Source of the DNA: Rhodoferax sp. U11-2br
Lineage (GTDB): Bacteria; Pseudomonadota; Gammaproteobacteria; Burkholderiales; Burkholderiaceae_C
Length of the DNA stretch: 64,000 bases
NCBI RefSeq assembly: GCF_018619435.1
Contig: NZ_JAHFZF010000010.1
Location: forward strand, 62,001-126,000
Direction: 5' to 3'
Below are positions 26,863 through 36,773 of the stretch, piece by piece (the stretch's first letter is position 1; the number at the start of each line of letters is the position of its first letter). The translations under genes and the position numbers were made by a program. The notes under the pieces were generated by a model. The model searched no databases, was not told the origin of the DNA, and was given only the letters and a program-made list of their open reading frames with translations.

Positions 26863-29800
26863 ATGCTAGCTGTTGCAACCCCTACCGACATCCGTCACCT
26901 TGAGCCCGATTTGGGGCCGCTGGCCTGGGTGCTCGACGAGTTGCGCAAATCCCTGGATGGCGCCACGCAGGCATTGCGCCGGTTTGTGCGTGATGCCGAA
27001 CTGTCCCGGGGTTCTGACTTGGCCGCGCTGGATGCCAGCCACCTGCGCATTGCGCGCCAGCAGTTGCACCAGGCGGTGGGTGCGCTGGAGATGGTGGGGC
27101 TGGAAGCACCCGCAACCATGTTGCGCGCGATGGAAGCGCTGGTGCAGAAATTTGTTCAGCGCCCCGAGTTCTGCAGCGACGACGCGGCGCAGCGGGTCGA
27201 GCGCGCCAGCTTTGCGTTGACCGACTACCTGGAAGGGGTGCTCAAGGGCAAACCGCTGTCCTCGGTAGCCTTGTTTCCACAGTACCGCGAGGTGTTGGCC
27301 TTGACCGGTGACGAACGCATCCATCCGGCAGACCTGTGGGCCCATGACTGGCACTGGGTGGATGTGCCTGTGCCCGCCGCCGTTGTGCCGCTGGCTTACG
27401 ACGCAGTGGCCCGCTCGCGCATTGACGGCCTGATCCTCAACTTGGTGAAGGCCGCTCACGTGCCTTCAGCACTGGCCATGCGGGACATCTGTCTGGGTTT
27501 TGCCGCAGCACAAAAACAGCCCAACCCCCGCACCTGGTGGATGGTATGTGCTGCTTATTTTGAAGCAGTCGGGTACCAGCTGTGTGCCAGCGATGTGTAT
27601 GAAAAACGGGCGGCGACCCATGTGCTGCTGCAGTACCGTACCCTGGCACGGGGTGAGCCCGAAATTTCCGAGCGGCTGGCCCGTGACCTGTTGTTCTTTT
27701 GTGCCCAGGCGGCACCGCTGAGCGCGGGGCAGACACCGGCTTTGCAAGCGGTGCATTTGGCCTGGGGCTTTGCCGCACCGGTCCGGGTGGACTACGAGAC
27801 CCCCCAGTTTGGTCTGTTTGATCCGGTGGTGCTGGCGCAGGCGCGCAAACGCGTGGCCGCTGCGGCAGAAACCTGGTCATCCCTGAGTGGTGGCGATGTC
27901 AGCCGGATCAAGACGGCGGCCGACCAGTTTGCCTTGGTGGCCGATTCCGTGGTGAAGTTACACCCCGACAACCGTGAACTGGCCGCCGCTTTGCTGCGTG
28001 CGCTTGACAGTGTCACCCGATCCGGTGCCGCGCCCGATGTGTCGCTGGCGATGGAGGTGGCCACCTCCGTGTTGTACCTGGAGTCGGCGTATGAGGAGCT
28101 GGATCCGGACAGTGCCCAGACGGTGGCACGCGGCAACCGTCTGGCTCAGCGTTTGGACCATGTCAACACGGGTGGCCAGCCCGAGCCGATGGACAGCTGG
28201 ATGGAAGAGTTGTACCGGCGGGTCAGTGACCGCCAGGTCATGGGCAGTGTGGTCGATGAGCTGCGCAGCACCTTGGGTGAGGTGGAGTCCGCGCTGGACA
28301 CGTTTTTCCGCCAGCCTGCGGACACCGTGCCGCTGCACCAGGTGCCGGGGCGGCTGGCGCAGATGCGCGGCGTGTTCTCGGTGCTGGGGCTGGACCAGGC
28401 CGCGCTGGCGTCCTTGCGCATGCGCGACAGTGTGGAGCGCTTTCTGATCAGTGGCGAGACCAGCCCCCAGGATCACACGGCAGATTTCGACAAACTTGGC
28501 AACAGCCTCGGGGCACTGGGTTTCCTGGTTGACATGCTCAGTTACCAGCGCGAGCTGGCCAAGAAGCTGTTTGTCTACGATGAGGTCAGCGGTGAGTTCC
28601 GCTCGGTGATGGGGCGCCAGACGCAGGCGGACGAGCCTTCTGCGCCGCTGTTTGTGCCGACGCAAGCTGCATTGCCTGCCAGCCCTGCGCCAACCCCACC
28701 AGAGCCGACACCGGCAGCGCCGCTTGTGGCGCCCTCGGAAGATCTGGCGGCCAAAGCGGCTGCGCCCATGGAAGACGATGTGGATGATGACGCCGAGCTG
28801 CGCGACATCTTCCTGGAAGAGGCGCAGGAGGTGATCGAAACCGGGCTGGGCGCGGTACTGGCTTTGCACAACGACCCGGCCGCGATGGACCAGCAGACCA
28901 GCTTGCGGCGTGCTTTCCACACCCTCAAGGGCAGTGCCCGCATGGTGGGCCTGACCGAGTTTGGAGAAGCGGCCTGGGCCATGGAGCAGTTGCTCAATGC
29001 CTGGTTGCCACAGCAGTTGCCTGCCAGCCCGGAACTGGTGCACCTGGCCCACCAGGCCTTGCAAGGTTTTGGCCAGTGGATCAACGACATTGCGGGCCAC
29101 AACGACACTGCCTGGAGCGCCACACCGTTTCGCAGTGCGGCCGACCGCTTGCGCGTCGACGGTATCGCGACCGAGTTGTTGCTGCATGGCAGCACGGTGG
29201 CGGCACCGTTGCCTGCGCCGGAAGCGACGCCTGACGAATTGGCTGAGCCCGATGTCCTGGACGATCTGTTGCCGCCCGTGGTCACGCCCATGGAGCCCCC
29301 TGTTGTGGATGAGGCGCCGGTGGCCGCCGAGGTGCTGACGGACGCTGCCACCCCGGCGAAGCAGGATTTCAGCGAAACACAGTTGGTGGACTTCAGCGAA
29401 ACCCTGCTGAGCAACTTTGCAGACTTTTCCGAAGACCAGCCGGATGTACCGGAGGACCCGCTGGCATCGCTCGGTGTACCTCTGGACGATGTATTGGCAC
29501 CGGCCGAGACGGCATCGGACAGCGAGGAGCCGATTGAGCTGATGTTGCCCGATGCCGAAGCAGAACCAGAGTCTGAACCAGAGCCAGAGCTTGGTGTCGT
29601 TGAGGCCGACGGGGTGTTGCCTGACGCCATGGATGGGCTGGAGACGCCATCCGAGCCCGCCGAAGAACAGGTCAAGGTGATTGGCACCCTGCGGATTGGC
29701 ATCCCGCTCTACAACGTGTACCTCAACGAGGCCGACGAATGGTCACGCCGTCTGTTGACCGAGCTGACCGAGTGGTCGATGGAGCTGGCGCAGCCGGTGC

Positions 29801-32643
29801 CCGATTCGACCATTGGCCTTGCGCACTCGCTCGCAGGCAGCTCGGCTACCGTTGGTTTCCTGGCCCTGTCGGAACTGGCGCGAGCGCTGGAGCATGCGCT
29901 GGAACACACCCACCTGGGTGAGGCCGGCCTGCCCGAACACGCGCAACTGTTTGTTGACGCGGCCGAGGACATCCGGCGCCTGCTGCACCAGTTTGCGGCG
30001 GGTTTCCTCAAACAACCGGACCCAGAGGTCCTGGCTGCCCTGAAGTCGGTGCTCGACAGTGATCTGTCGCAACCGGTATCGCCGTTGTCTTGGCTCGACG
30101 AGGAACCGCCCGAACTGGATCTGGATTTTGACGACGTGTTGGCGCCGCCTGATGCTGACCTGCTTGCCCAGCCGCCAGAGGAGGCACCGGTCTCCGAGAT
30201 CGACCTGGGTGATATCGACTTTGAGGTGGCCGAGCCTGAGCCCCCCGAGTCCGAGCTGCCTGTGGCCGCTCCCGACGTGGTCAGCGAGGTGGTGGATACG
30301 CTGGATGTGGACCTGTTCTCGGTGTTTGAAGAAGAAGCCCTGGAACTGTTGCCACAACTCAGTGGTGCGCTGCGGCAGTGGAGTGTGCGCCCCGACAACC
30401 TCGGTGCCCGTCAGGAGGTCTTGCGCGTTTTGCACACCCTCAAGGGCAGTGCCCGGCTCGCCGGGGCGATGGGCCTGGGCGAGATGGCACACCGCATGGA
30501 GTCGGCGGTTGAACTGATTGATGCCGAGACCGCGCACACCAGCCAGGTGACACCCTTGCTGGCGCAACTGGATGCCATCACCCAGCGTTTTGAGGCCTTG
30601 CGCGCCACACCATTGTCCGAGCTGGTGTTGCCGGAGGTGGCGTCCACCATGGCGGTTGAACTGGGGTCGGCGCAGGATGAGGAGTCCGACCCGTCGGCTG
30701 CGCCTGCTGTCCGTGATCTATCGCCCTTGCTGGCGGGCCTGACACCCTTAACCGCGCCGCCACTGCGCCGCGCCTCCAGCCAGACCATCCGGGTCAAGGC
30801 CCAGCTGATCGACCACATGGTGGACCAGGCCGGTGAGGTGATGATCTCGCGCTCTCGGCTCGAGTCGCGCCTGGGCCAGTTGCATGGCTCGCTGGGGGAA
30901 CTGACCAGCAACCTGTCGCGCCTGCGTGGGCAGTTGCGCGACCTGGAGCTGCAGTCCGAGTCACAAATGCAGTCGCGCATGGCGCTGGCCAAGGACTCCG
31001 AGCAGGGTTTTGATCCGCTCGAATTCGACCGCTTCACCCGGGTGCAGGAGCTCACCCGCATGATGGCCGAGTCGGTGCACGACGTGGCCACCTTGCAGCG
31101 CACGCTGCAGCAAACGGTGGCCGGTGTTGAAGACGACTTGGCCGCACAGGGTCGGCAGACGCGTGATTTGCAGCGTGATCTGCTGCGCACTCGCATGGTC
31201 GAGTTCGACAGTGTGGCCGAGCGCCTGCACGGTGTGGTGCGCCAGGCGTCCAAGGACGTTGGCAAAGCCGCCCGACTGGAGATCGAAGGGGGCTCTCTCG
31301 AACTGGACCGTGGTGTGCTGGAGCGCGCCGTACCAGCGTTCGAACACATTCTGCGCAACGCGGTGGGTCATGGCATCGAGCCCACGGCTGCCCGTCTGGC
31401 CGCTGGCAAACCCGAGGTCGGAGTCATCACCCTCACAGTGGAGCAGCAAAGCAACGACGTGGCAGTGAGTTTTGCCGATGACGGTGTGGGCCTGGACTTG
31501 GTGCGTATCCGTGACAAAGCGCTGGCCCAGGGACTGATCGAGGTCGATCAGGTGTTGACCGAGGCCCAGGTGGCCAATTTGGTCTTCAGCTCGGGCCTGT
31601 CTACCGCACCCGAGCTCAGCGAGATGGCCGGGCGCGGGATTGGCCTGGACGTGGTGCGCAACGAGGTCAATGCCCTCGGGGGGCGGGTGGAGCTCAGTAC
31701 CGAGGCCGGTCAGGGCAGCCGCTTCAAGTTGGTGCTGCCTTTGACCACGGCGGTCAACCAGGTGGTGCTGCTGCGTTTTGGTGAACTGGTGATGGGGGTG
31801 CCCGCCAACCAGATCGAGCTGGTACGCCGGGTGCCGCTGGCGGTGCTGCAGGCGGCCTACCAGTCGAGGCATTTTGATTACAACGGGCAGGAACTGGTCT
31901 TTTACTGGGCCGGGGCCTTGTTGCAAACCTCAGCCGCCAGTACCGAGCCACCCGCCAAAACGGCGCCGGTGGCGGTTTTTCGCAGCGCGGGCCAGTTGGT
32001 CGCCCTGCATGTGGACGAGGTGCTGGGCAACCAGGAAGTGGTGGTCAAGAACCTCGGTCCGCAGTTGTCACGCTTGCCGGGTCTGGTGGGCATGTCGGCA
32101 CTGGCCTCCGGTGCGGTGGTGCTGATCTACAACCCGGTGGCGCTGGCGGGGGCCTATGGTGAACAGGCGCAGGCCTACACCTCAGCCCATGCGGGTGCTG
32201 CTTCAGCTGCTGCCCAGACACAAGGTGTCACGCCGTCTGACCAGGTCTCCCCGGCCAGCCAGGTGCCGCTGGTGCTGGTGGTGGATGACTCGATCACCGT
32301 GCGGCGTGTCACGCAGCGGCTGTTGAAGCGCGAAGGTTACCGGGTGGCCCTGGCCGCCGATGGTCTGCAGGCGTTGGAGCAGCTGCAGCTGGAAAAACCG
32401 GTGGTGGTGCTGGCCGACATCGAGATGCCGCGTATGGACGGTTTTGACCTGGTGCGCAACATCCGCAGTGATGACCGTCTCAAAGACCTGCCGGTGATCA
32501 TGATCACCTCACGCATCGCCGAAAAACACCGCGACTACGCGCGTGCGCTCGGGGTCGATCACTACCTCGGCAAACCCTATCCAGAAGACGAGCTTCTGGC
32601 GCTGGTACGTGGCTATTGTGACGCCAGTTTTCAAGCCAAATAG
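26863..32643 (+). CDS. chpA: ChpA/PilL hybrid CheA-type histidine kinase
   Basis: 1926 residues. The N-terminal ~550 residues are helical FimL-like regions without phospho-histidine. Hpt domains follow with candidate histidines H686 (FHTLKGSARMVG), H988 (AHSLAGSSATVG, weaker) and H1191 (LHTLKGSARLAG). Between them run acidic Pro/Glu linkers. The kinase core has the dimerisation region, N-box N1499 (ILRNAVGHGIE), DDGVGLDL and GRGIGLDVVRNEV. A CheW-like domain and a C-terminal receiver (about 1803-1926, D1852 in LADIEMPRMDG) complete it. It phosphorylates PilG and PilH. It ends the Pil-Chp operon and the stop abuts a palindromic repeat. Confidence 0.95.
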   Translation: MLAVATPTDIRHLEPDLGPLAWVLDELRKSLDGATQALRRFVRDAELSRGSDLAALDASHLRIARQQLHQAVGALEMVGLEAPATMLRAMEALVQKFVQRPEFCSDDAAQRVERASFALTDYLEGVLKGKPLSSVALFPQYREVLALTGDERIHPADLWAHDWHWVDVPVPAAVVPLAYDAVARSRIDGLILNLVKAAHVPSALAMRDICLGFAAAQKQPNPRTWWMVCAAYFEAVGYQLCASDVYEKRAATHVLLQYRTLARGEPEISERLARDLLFFCAQAAPLSAGQTPALQAVHLAWGFAAPVRVDYETPQFGLFDPVVLAQARKRVAAAAETWSSLSGGDVSRIKTAADQFALVADSVVKLHPDNRELAAALLRALDSVTRSGAAPDVSLAMEVATSVLYLESAYEELDPDSAQTVARGNRLAQRLDHVNTGGQPEPMDSWMEELYRRVSDRQVMGSVVDELRSTLGEVESALDTFFRQPADTVPLHQVPGRLAQMRGVFSVLGLDQAALASLRMRDSVERFLISGETSPQDHTADFDKLGNSLGALGFLVDMLSYQRELAKKLFVYDEVSGEFRSVMGRQTQADEPSAPLFVPTQAALPASPAPTPPEPTPAAPLVAPSEDLAAKAAAPMEDDVDDDAELRDIFLEEAQEVIETGLGAVLALHNDPAAMDQQTSLRRAFHTLKGSARMVGLTEFGEAAWAMEQLLNAWLPQQLPASPELVHLAHQALQGFGQWINDIAGHNDTAWSATPFRSAADRLRVDGIATELLLHGSTVAAPLPAPEATPDELAEPDVLDDLLPPVVTPMEPPVVDEAPVAAEVLTDAATPAKQDFSETQLVDFSETLLSNFADFSEDQPDVPEDPLASLGVPLDDVLAPAETASDSEEPIELMLPDAEAEPESEPEPELGVVEADGVLPDAMDGLETPSEPAEEQVKVIGTLRIGIPLYNVYLNEADEWSRRLLTELTEWSMELAQPVPDSTIGLAHSLAGSSATVGFLALSELARALEHALEHTHLGEAGLPEHAQLFVDAAEDIRRLLHQFAAGFLKQPDPEVLAALKSVLDSDLSQPVSPLSWLDEEPPELDLDFDDVLAPPDADLLAQPPEEAPVSEIDLGDIDFEVAEPEPPESELPVAAPDVVSEVVDTLDVDLFSVFEEEALELLPQLSGALRQWSVRPDNLGARQEVLRVLHTLKGSARLAGAMGLGEMAHRMESAVELIDAETAHTSQVTPLLAQLDAITQRFEALRATPLSELVLPEVASTMAVELGSAQDEESDPSAAPAVRDLSPLLAGLTPLTAPPLRRASSQTIRVKAQLIDHMVDQAGEVMISRSRLESRLGQLHGSLGELTSNLSRLRGQLRDLELQSESQMQSRMALAKDSEQGFDPLEFDRFTRVQELTRMMAESVHDVATLQRTLQQTVAGVEDDLAAQGRQTRDLQRDLLRTRMVEFDSVAERLHGVVRQASKDVGKAARLEIEGGSLELDRGVLERAVPAFEHILRNAVGHGIEPTAARLAAGKPEVGVITLTVEQQSNDVAVSFADDGVGLDLVRIRDKALAQGLIEVDQVLTEAQVANLVFSSGLSTAPELSEMAGRGIGLDVVRNEVNALGGRVELSTEAGQGSRFKLVLPLTTAVNQVVLLRFGELVMGVPANQIELVRRVPLAVLQAAYQSRHFDYNGQELVFYWAGALLQTSAASTEPPAKTAPVAVFRSAGQLVALHVDEVLGNQEVVVKNLGPQLSRLPGLVGMSALASGAVVLIYNPVALAGAYGEQAQAYTSAHAGAASAAAQTQGVTPSDQVSPASQVPLVLVVDDSITVRRVTQRLLKREGYRVALAADGLQALEQLQLEKPVVVLADIEMPRMDGFDLVRNIRSDDRLKDLPVIMITSRIAEKHRDYARALGVDHYLGKPYPEDELLALVRGYCDASFQAK

Positions 32644-32680
32644 GCCTCTAGCCCTTATGAAATAAGGGCTGATAGCTATC
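32644..32680. repeat. Interspersed palindromic repeat, intact copy
   Basis: GCCTCTAGCCCTTATGAAATAAGGGCTGATAGCTAT begins at the base after the chpA stop codon. The arms AGCCCTTAT/ATAAGGGCT are perfect with a GAA loop. It separates convergent chpA and the photolyase gene. Confidence 0.8.
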
Positions 32681-32724
32681 AAATTCATGTAAATCCCTGC
32701 GTTGCTTCACCCCAGACGGGTGAT

Positions 32725-34206
32725 TCAAGCGCTTGGGGCTTTTTTCACCACCGCATACCGCGCCAGGGTTTTTGCCCGCGCCGCGTCGTGTTGCACCACC
32801 GGTTGCGGGTAGTTGCCACCCAGCGTTACGCCTGCCGCTTGCAACTCCAGCGGTTTGGCCAGCCAGGGCGCGTGGATGCTTTTGTTGGACAGGGGCGCCA
32901 GTTGCGGCAGGTAGCGCCGGATGAATTTGCCCTCGGGGTCAAACTTCTCGCTCTGGCTGATGGGATTGAAGATGCGAAAGTAGGGTTGTGCATCACAGCC
33001 GCTGGAGGCCACCCATTGCCAGCCGCCGTTGTTGGCGCTTAAATCAAAGTCGTTCAGGTGCTTGGCAAAGTAGGCCTCACCCCAGCGCCAGTCCAGCCCT
33101 AAATCTTTCACCAGGAAGCTGCCGACCACCATGCGCAGGCGGTTGTGCATGTAGCCGGTCTGGTTGAGCTGCGCCATGGCCGCGTCCACCAGCGGGTAAC
33201 CGGTGCGCCCGGCACACCAGGCGGCGAACAGGGCCTCGGCCTCGGGGCCAGTCTCCCAAGAAATCGCGTCATATTCGGGTTTGAAGGCCTGGGTGGCTAC
33301 ATGGGGGAAATTGGCCAGGATGGCCACATAAAAGTCGCGCCAGACCAGCTCGCTGAGCCACACCGCAGCGCCTGCGCTGCCCGCCAGCTGGCGCTGCCAG
33401 GCGATGGCCACCAGGCGGCGCAGCGACACCGTGCCAAAACGCAGGTGCACACTCAGGTAACTCGGCCCTTTGGTAGCTGGGAAGTCCCGCGTGCGGTCAT
33501 AACGGTCCATGCGCTCGAAGAAGTCCTCAAACAGGCGTGCACCGCCGGACATGCCGGTTGGGATCTTGAGTTGCCCCAGGTTGCTGGGCTCAAAACCGAT
33601 GTCGGCCAGAGTCGGAACCAGTGTCTGAAACTCGGGTGGTCGTGGCGCCAAGCGGTTTCCCAGCGTGTTGACATTGTGGTCCACCAGGTGTTCGGGGGCC
33701 AGACGCGAGAGCCAGTTGTTCTTGTACGGGGTGAACACGCCGTAGACGCCGCCACTTTGCGTCAGGATCTCGCGGCGCTCAAAAATCACATGGTCTTTGC
33801 AGGTAAGCAACGCGATGCCATCAGCTTGCAGTGCGTTGGCGACAACCGTGTCGCGTTCGATGGCTTGTGGTTCGTAGTCATTCCCGGCAAACACGGCCTG
33901 GACCTGGAGCTGGCGCGCCAGGCGGGGAATCTCGTCACTGGCCACCGCGTGGCGAATGATCAGACCACCGTTGGTGTGTTGACTCAAAAGCCGTAGCGCC
34001 TCATCCAGTTCCACCAAGGATTCGCGGATAAATTCCACGCGCCGGTCGACCCGTGGCAGGGCCTCCAGAATGGCCCGGTCAAAGACAAAAACGCAGTGCA
34101 ACTGGCGGCAACTGCGCAAGGCCCGGTGCAGTGTGGCGTTGTCGCTGCTGCGCAAATCGCGGCGGAACCACATCAATCCGGTCTCGTATTCGTGGCTTGT
34201 GTTCAT
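32725..34206 (-). CDS. phrB: Deoxyribodipyrimidine photolyase
   Basis: 493 residues from the ATG at 34206; the longer frame runs antisense into algH. The N-terminal photolyase domain has LMWFRRDLRSSDNATL (11-26). The FAD-binding C-terminal domain has RTGYPLVDAAMAQLNQTGYM, HNRLRMVVGSFLVKDL and the tryptophan-rich NNGGWQWVASSGCDAQPYFR. It repairs UV-induced cyclobutane pyrimidine dimers with blue light. Class I CPD photolyase best fits; a cryptochrome role is less likely given the intact core. It is divergent from algH with only 15 bases between starts. Confidence 0.95.
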   Translation of the reverse strand: MNTSHEYETGLMWFRRDLRSSDNATLHRALRSCRQLHCVFVFDRAILEALPRVDRRVEFIRESLVELDEALRLLSQHTNGGLIIRHAVASDEIPRLARQLQVQAVFAGNDYEPQAIERDTVVANALQADGIALLTCKDHVIFERREILTQSGGVYGVFTPYKNNWLSRLAPEHLVDHNVNTLGNRLAPRPPEFQTLVPTLADIGFEPSNLGQLKIPTGMSGGARLFEDFFERMDRYDRTRDFPATKGPSYLSVHLRFGTVSLRRLVAIAWQRQLAGSAGAAVWLSELVWRDFYVAILANFPHVATQAFKPEYDAISWETGPEAEALFAAWCAGRTGYPLVDAAMAQLNQTGYMHNRLRMVVGSFLVKDLGLDWRWGEAYFAKHLNDFDLSANNGGWQWVASSGCDAQPYFRIFNPISQSEKFDPEGKFIRRYLPQLAPLSNKSIHAPWLAKPLELQAAGVTLGGNYPQPVVQHDAARAKTLARYAVVKKAPSA

Positions 34207-34221
34207 CGCTAAAATCGTTTG

Positions 34222-34821
34222 ATGTCCTCTGATTCTGCCTCCACCAACCTGACGAATCACTTTCTGATCGCCATGCCTGGGCTGGAGGACCCGCTGTTTG
34301 CGCGCAGTGTCGTTTATTTGTGTGAACACAGCGAACGCGGTGCTTTGGGCCTGGTGATCAACAAACCCTGCGACATCTCGCTCAAGGGCCTGTTTGACAA
34401 GGTCGAGCTGCCGCTGATGCGCCCCGACCTCAGTGACGACCCGGTGTTTTTGGGCGGCCCGGTGCAGACCGAACGTGGTTTTGTGCTGCACGAGGCGATT
34501 TTCAAGGACGCGGACAAACCCGTTGACCCGGTCTATTCCTCCACCATGATCATTCCCGGCGGGCTGGAGATGACCACCTCACGTGATGTGCTGGAGGCCA
34601 TTTCCTCGGGCTCCGGCCCACGCAAGGTGATGGTGTCTCTGGGTTATTCGGCCTGGGGCGAAGGGCAGTTGGAGTCTGAGCTGATCGACAACAGCTGGCT
34701 CACCGTCGAGGCCGATGTGCGGGTGATTTTTGACACCCCGATTGACCAGCGTTACGAACAAGCCCTGCAACTGCTGGGCCTGCAAGCCTGGATGCTGACG
34801 CCCGATGCTGGCCATGCCTGA
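34222..34821 (+). CDS. algH: YqgE/AlgH family protein
   Basis: 199 residues from the ATG at 34222. Signature blocks are NHFLIAMPGLEDPLFARSVV, CEHSERGALGLVINKP, VFLGGPVQTERGFVLH and SLGYSAWGEGQLESEL. The family (DUF179) has structural data but an uncertain biochemical role; it is linked to transcription control and to ruvX across proteobacteria. Here it begins an apparent operon algH-ruvX-pyrR-pyrB-pyrX. Confidence 0.93.
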   Translation: MSSDSASTNLTNHFLIAMPGLEDPLFARSVVYLCEHSERGALGLVINKPCDISLKGLFDKVELPLMRPDLSDDPVFLGGPVQTERGFVLHEAIFKDADKPVDPVYSSTMIIPGGLEMTTSRDVLEAISSGSGPRKVMVSLGYSAWGEGQLESELIDNSWLTVEADVRVIFDTPIDQRYEQALQLLGLQAWMLTPDAGHA

Positions 34822-34845
34822 CACACCCACACTATTTGTTAAAAA

Positions 34846-35286
34846 ATGGCTCTAGCCCAGACAGATCAAGCCCCAGTAGCTACCGCCTTTGTAGCGCCTG
34901 GCTTGATGACCTTTCTGGCGCTGGACTTTGGTGTGAAGCGCACAGGTTTTGCCGTGGGCAACCGCCTGATGCGCACCGCCCAGCCGCAAGGCACGATCAC
35001 CGCCGAAGGCGATGCGCGCTTTGTCAAGATTGCCGCCCAACTCAAGACCTGGCAGCCCGACGCGCTGGTGGTTGGGGTGCCGTTTCACCCGGACGGCGCC
35101 GCGCATGAAAACACAGCGAAAGCAAGACGTTTTGCCCGGCAACTACACGGCCGCTTCAAGCTGCCGGTGTTTGAGGTGGACGAGCGTTACACCACCACCG
35201 AGGCGCGTTCTGATGGCGCCCGTGATGCCGACGCCGCGGCCGCCTGCATCATCCTGGAACAGTTTTTAAGGAATCTCCCCCAATGA
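34846..35286 (+). CDS. ruvX: RuvX/YqgF pre-16S rRNA nuclease
   Basis: 146 residues with an RNase H-like fold: FLALDFGVKRTGFAVGN, VVGVPFHPDG, HENTAKARRFARQL and the acidic DERYTTTEARS. It matures the 5' end of 16S rRNA. Residues 1-20 are extra to E. coli YqgF and are encoded by sequence resembling a decayed palindromic repeat, so the true start may be the ATG at 34906 (MTFLALDFG). Neither start has a strong ribosome site. It overlaps pyrR by ATGA. Confidence 0.92.
   Translation: MALAQTDQAPVATAFVAPGLMTFLALDFGVKRTGFAVGNRLMRTAQPQGTITAEGDARFVKIAAQLKTWQPDALVVGVPFHPDGAAHENTAKARRFARQLHGRFKLPVFEVDERYTTTEARSDGARDADAAAACIILEQFLRNLPQ
34847..34895. repeat. Decayed palindromic repeat inside the 5' end of ruvX
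   Basis: GGCTCTAGCCCAGACAGATCAAGCCCCAGTAGCTACC keeps the CTCTAGCCC and TAGCTA ends of the repeat family but has lost arm pairing. It suggests that the first codons of the long ruvX frame were formed from intergenic repeat. Confidence 0.35.
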
Positions 35287-35780
35287 GCATGCTCGAACTC
35301 GATGCCGAAGCCCTCTACGGCGACTTGCTGGCCAGTGTCAAAACCGTTTTTAAACCCGGTATGCGCCTGATGGGCATCACCTCGGGTGGCGCCTGGCTGG
35401 CGCAACGCCTGCAGCAGGACCTGGCTTTGACCGAGCCTATTGGCGTGATCTCCTCGGCCATGCACCGGGATGACTACGCTAGCCGGGGTATGACGACCGC
35501 CGCGCAAACACAGATTCCCTTTGATGTGAATGACGCCCACATCCTGCTGCTCGACGACGTGTTGTTCACCGGGCGCACCATTCGCGCGGTGGTCAACGAG
35601 CTGTTCGACTTTGGCCGTCCGGCCAGCATCAAACTGGCGGTGCTGGTGGACCGGGGCGGGCGCGAGCTGCCGATTGCGCCAGACATCTACGCCGCGCGTA
35701 TCCACCTTCCGGCCAATCAATCACTGTCGCTGGCGCGTGATGAGGCCGGCCAGTTCAGCTTCAATGTGAAAGTGCGCTGA
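35283..35780 (+). CDS. pyrR: Bifunctional pyr operon regulator / uracil phosphoribosyltransferase PyrR
   Basis: 165 residues with a type I PRTase fold. The PRPP-binding loop is [18 protein letters not shown]; other markers are [11 protein letters not shown] and [15 protein letters not shown]. PyrR homologues bind pyr leader RNA in Gram-positives; in betaproteobacteria the regulatory role is less certain. It overlaps ruvX by four bases and lies two bases before pyrB. Confidence 0.93.
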   Translation: MSMLELDAEALYGDLLASVKTVFKPGMRLMGITSGGAWLAQRLQQDLALTEPIGVISSAMHRDDYASRGMTTAAQTQIPFDVNDAHILLLDDVLFTGRTIRAVVNELFDFGRPASIKLAVLVDRGGRELPIAPDIYAARIHLPANQSLSLARDEAGQFSFNVKVR

Positions 35781-35782
35781 CT

Positions 35783-36745
35783 ATGCTTTACAAAAACAAC
35801 CCGCAACTCAACAAACACGGCGAGCTGATCCACCTGCTGTCCACCGAGGGTCTGCCCAAAAGTGTGCTGACCCATGTGCTCGACACCGCCACCAATTTCG
35901 TCTCGGTCGGTGACCGCGAGGTCAAGAAGGTGCCGCTGTTACGTGGCAAAAGTGTCTTCAACCTGTTCTTCGAGAACTCCACGCGCACCCGCACCACGTT
36001 TGAGATCGCCGCCAAACGCCTGAGCGCTGACGTGATCAACCTCGACATCGCCAAGTCCTCCGCGTCCAAGGGTGAGTCGCTGCTTGACACGATTGCCAAC
36101 CTGAGTGCGATGGCCGCCGACATTTTTGTGGTCCGCCACAGCGAGTCGGGTGCGCCCTACCTGATCGCCCAGCATGTGGCGCCGCATGTGCATGTGGTCA
36201 ACGCTGGTGACGGCCGCCACGCGCACCCGACCCAGGGTCTGCTGGACATGTACACCATCCGGCACTACAAAAAAGACTTTTCCAACCTGACCGTGGCCAT
36301 CGTCGGCGACGTGTTGCATTCACGCGTGGCGCGTTCCGATATCCACGCACTCACCACCCTGGGCTGCGCCGAGGTGCGCGTGGTCGGCCCCAAAACCCTG
36401 GTGCCCAGCGACATGGCGCAGATGGGTGTGCGGGTCTGCCACACGCTCGAAGAAGGCATCAAGGGCTGCGACGTGATCATCATGCTGCGCCTGCAAAACG
36501 AACGTATGAGTGGTGCGCTGCTGCCCTCCAGCCAGGAGTTTTTCAAAAGTTTTGGCCTGACGCCCGAGAAGTTGCAACTGGCCAAGAGTGACGCCATCGT
36601 GATGCACCCCGGCCCGATCAACCGTGGTGTCGAGATCGACTCGGCGGTGGTCGATGGCGCGCACAGCGTGATCCTGCCGCAGGTCACCTTTGGCATTGCG
36701 GTGCGTATGGCGGTCATGAGCATCGTGGCTGGCAACGAGCCCTGA
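35783..36745 (+). CDS. pyrB: Aspartate carbamoyltransferase catalytic chain
   Basis: 320 residues catalysing carbamoyl-aspartate formation in pyrimidine synthesis. Carbamoyl-phosphate loop [13 protein letters not shown], the 80s-type loop with [22 protein letters not shown], and [13 protein letters not shown] are all present. Downstream is an inactive dihydroorotase-like gene, which in the Pseudomonas-type class forms a dodecamer with ATCase. No pyrI-type regulatory chain is visible. Confidence 0.96.
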   Translation: MLYKNNPQLNKHGELIHLLSTEGLPKSVLTHVLDTATNFVSVGDREVKKVPLLRGKSVFNLFFENSTRTRTTFEIAAKRLSADVINLDIAKSSASKGESLLDTIANLSAMAADIFVVRHSESGAPYLIAQHVAPHVHVVNAGDGRHAHPTQGLLDMYTIRHYKKDFSNLTVAIVGDVLHSRVARSDIHALTTLGCAEVRVVGPKTLVPSDMAQMGVRVCHTLEEGIKGCDVIIMLRLQNERMSGALLPSSQEFFKSFGLTPEKLQLAKSDAIVMHPGPINRGVEIDSAVVDGAHSVILPQVTFGIAVRMAVMSIVAGNEP

Positions 36746-36773
36746 GCCTCCCCCCTTCATTGAGACGACTGTT

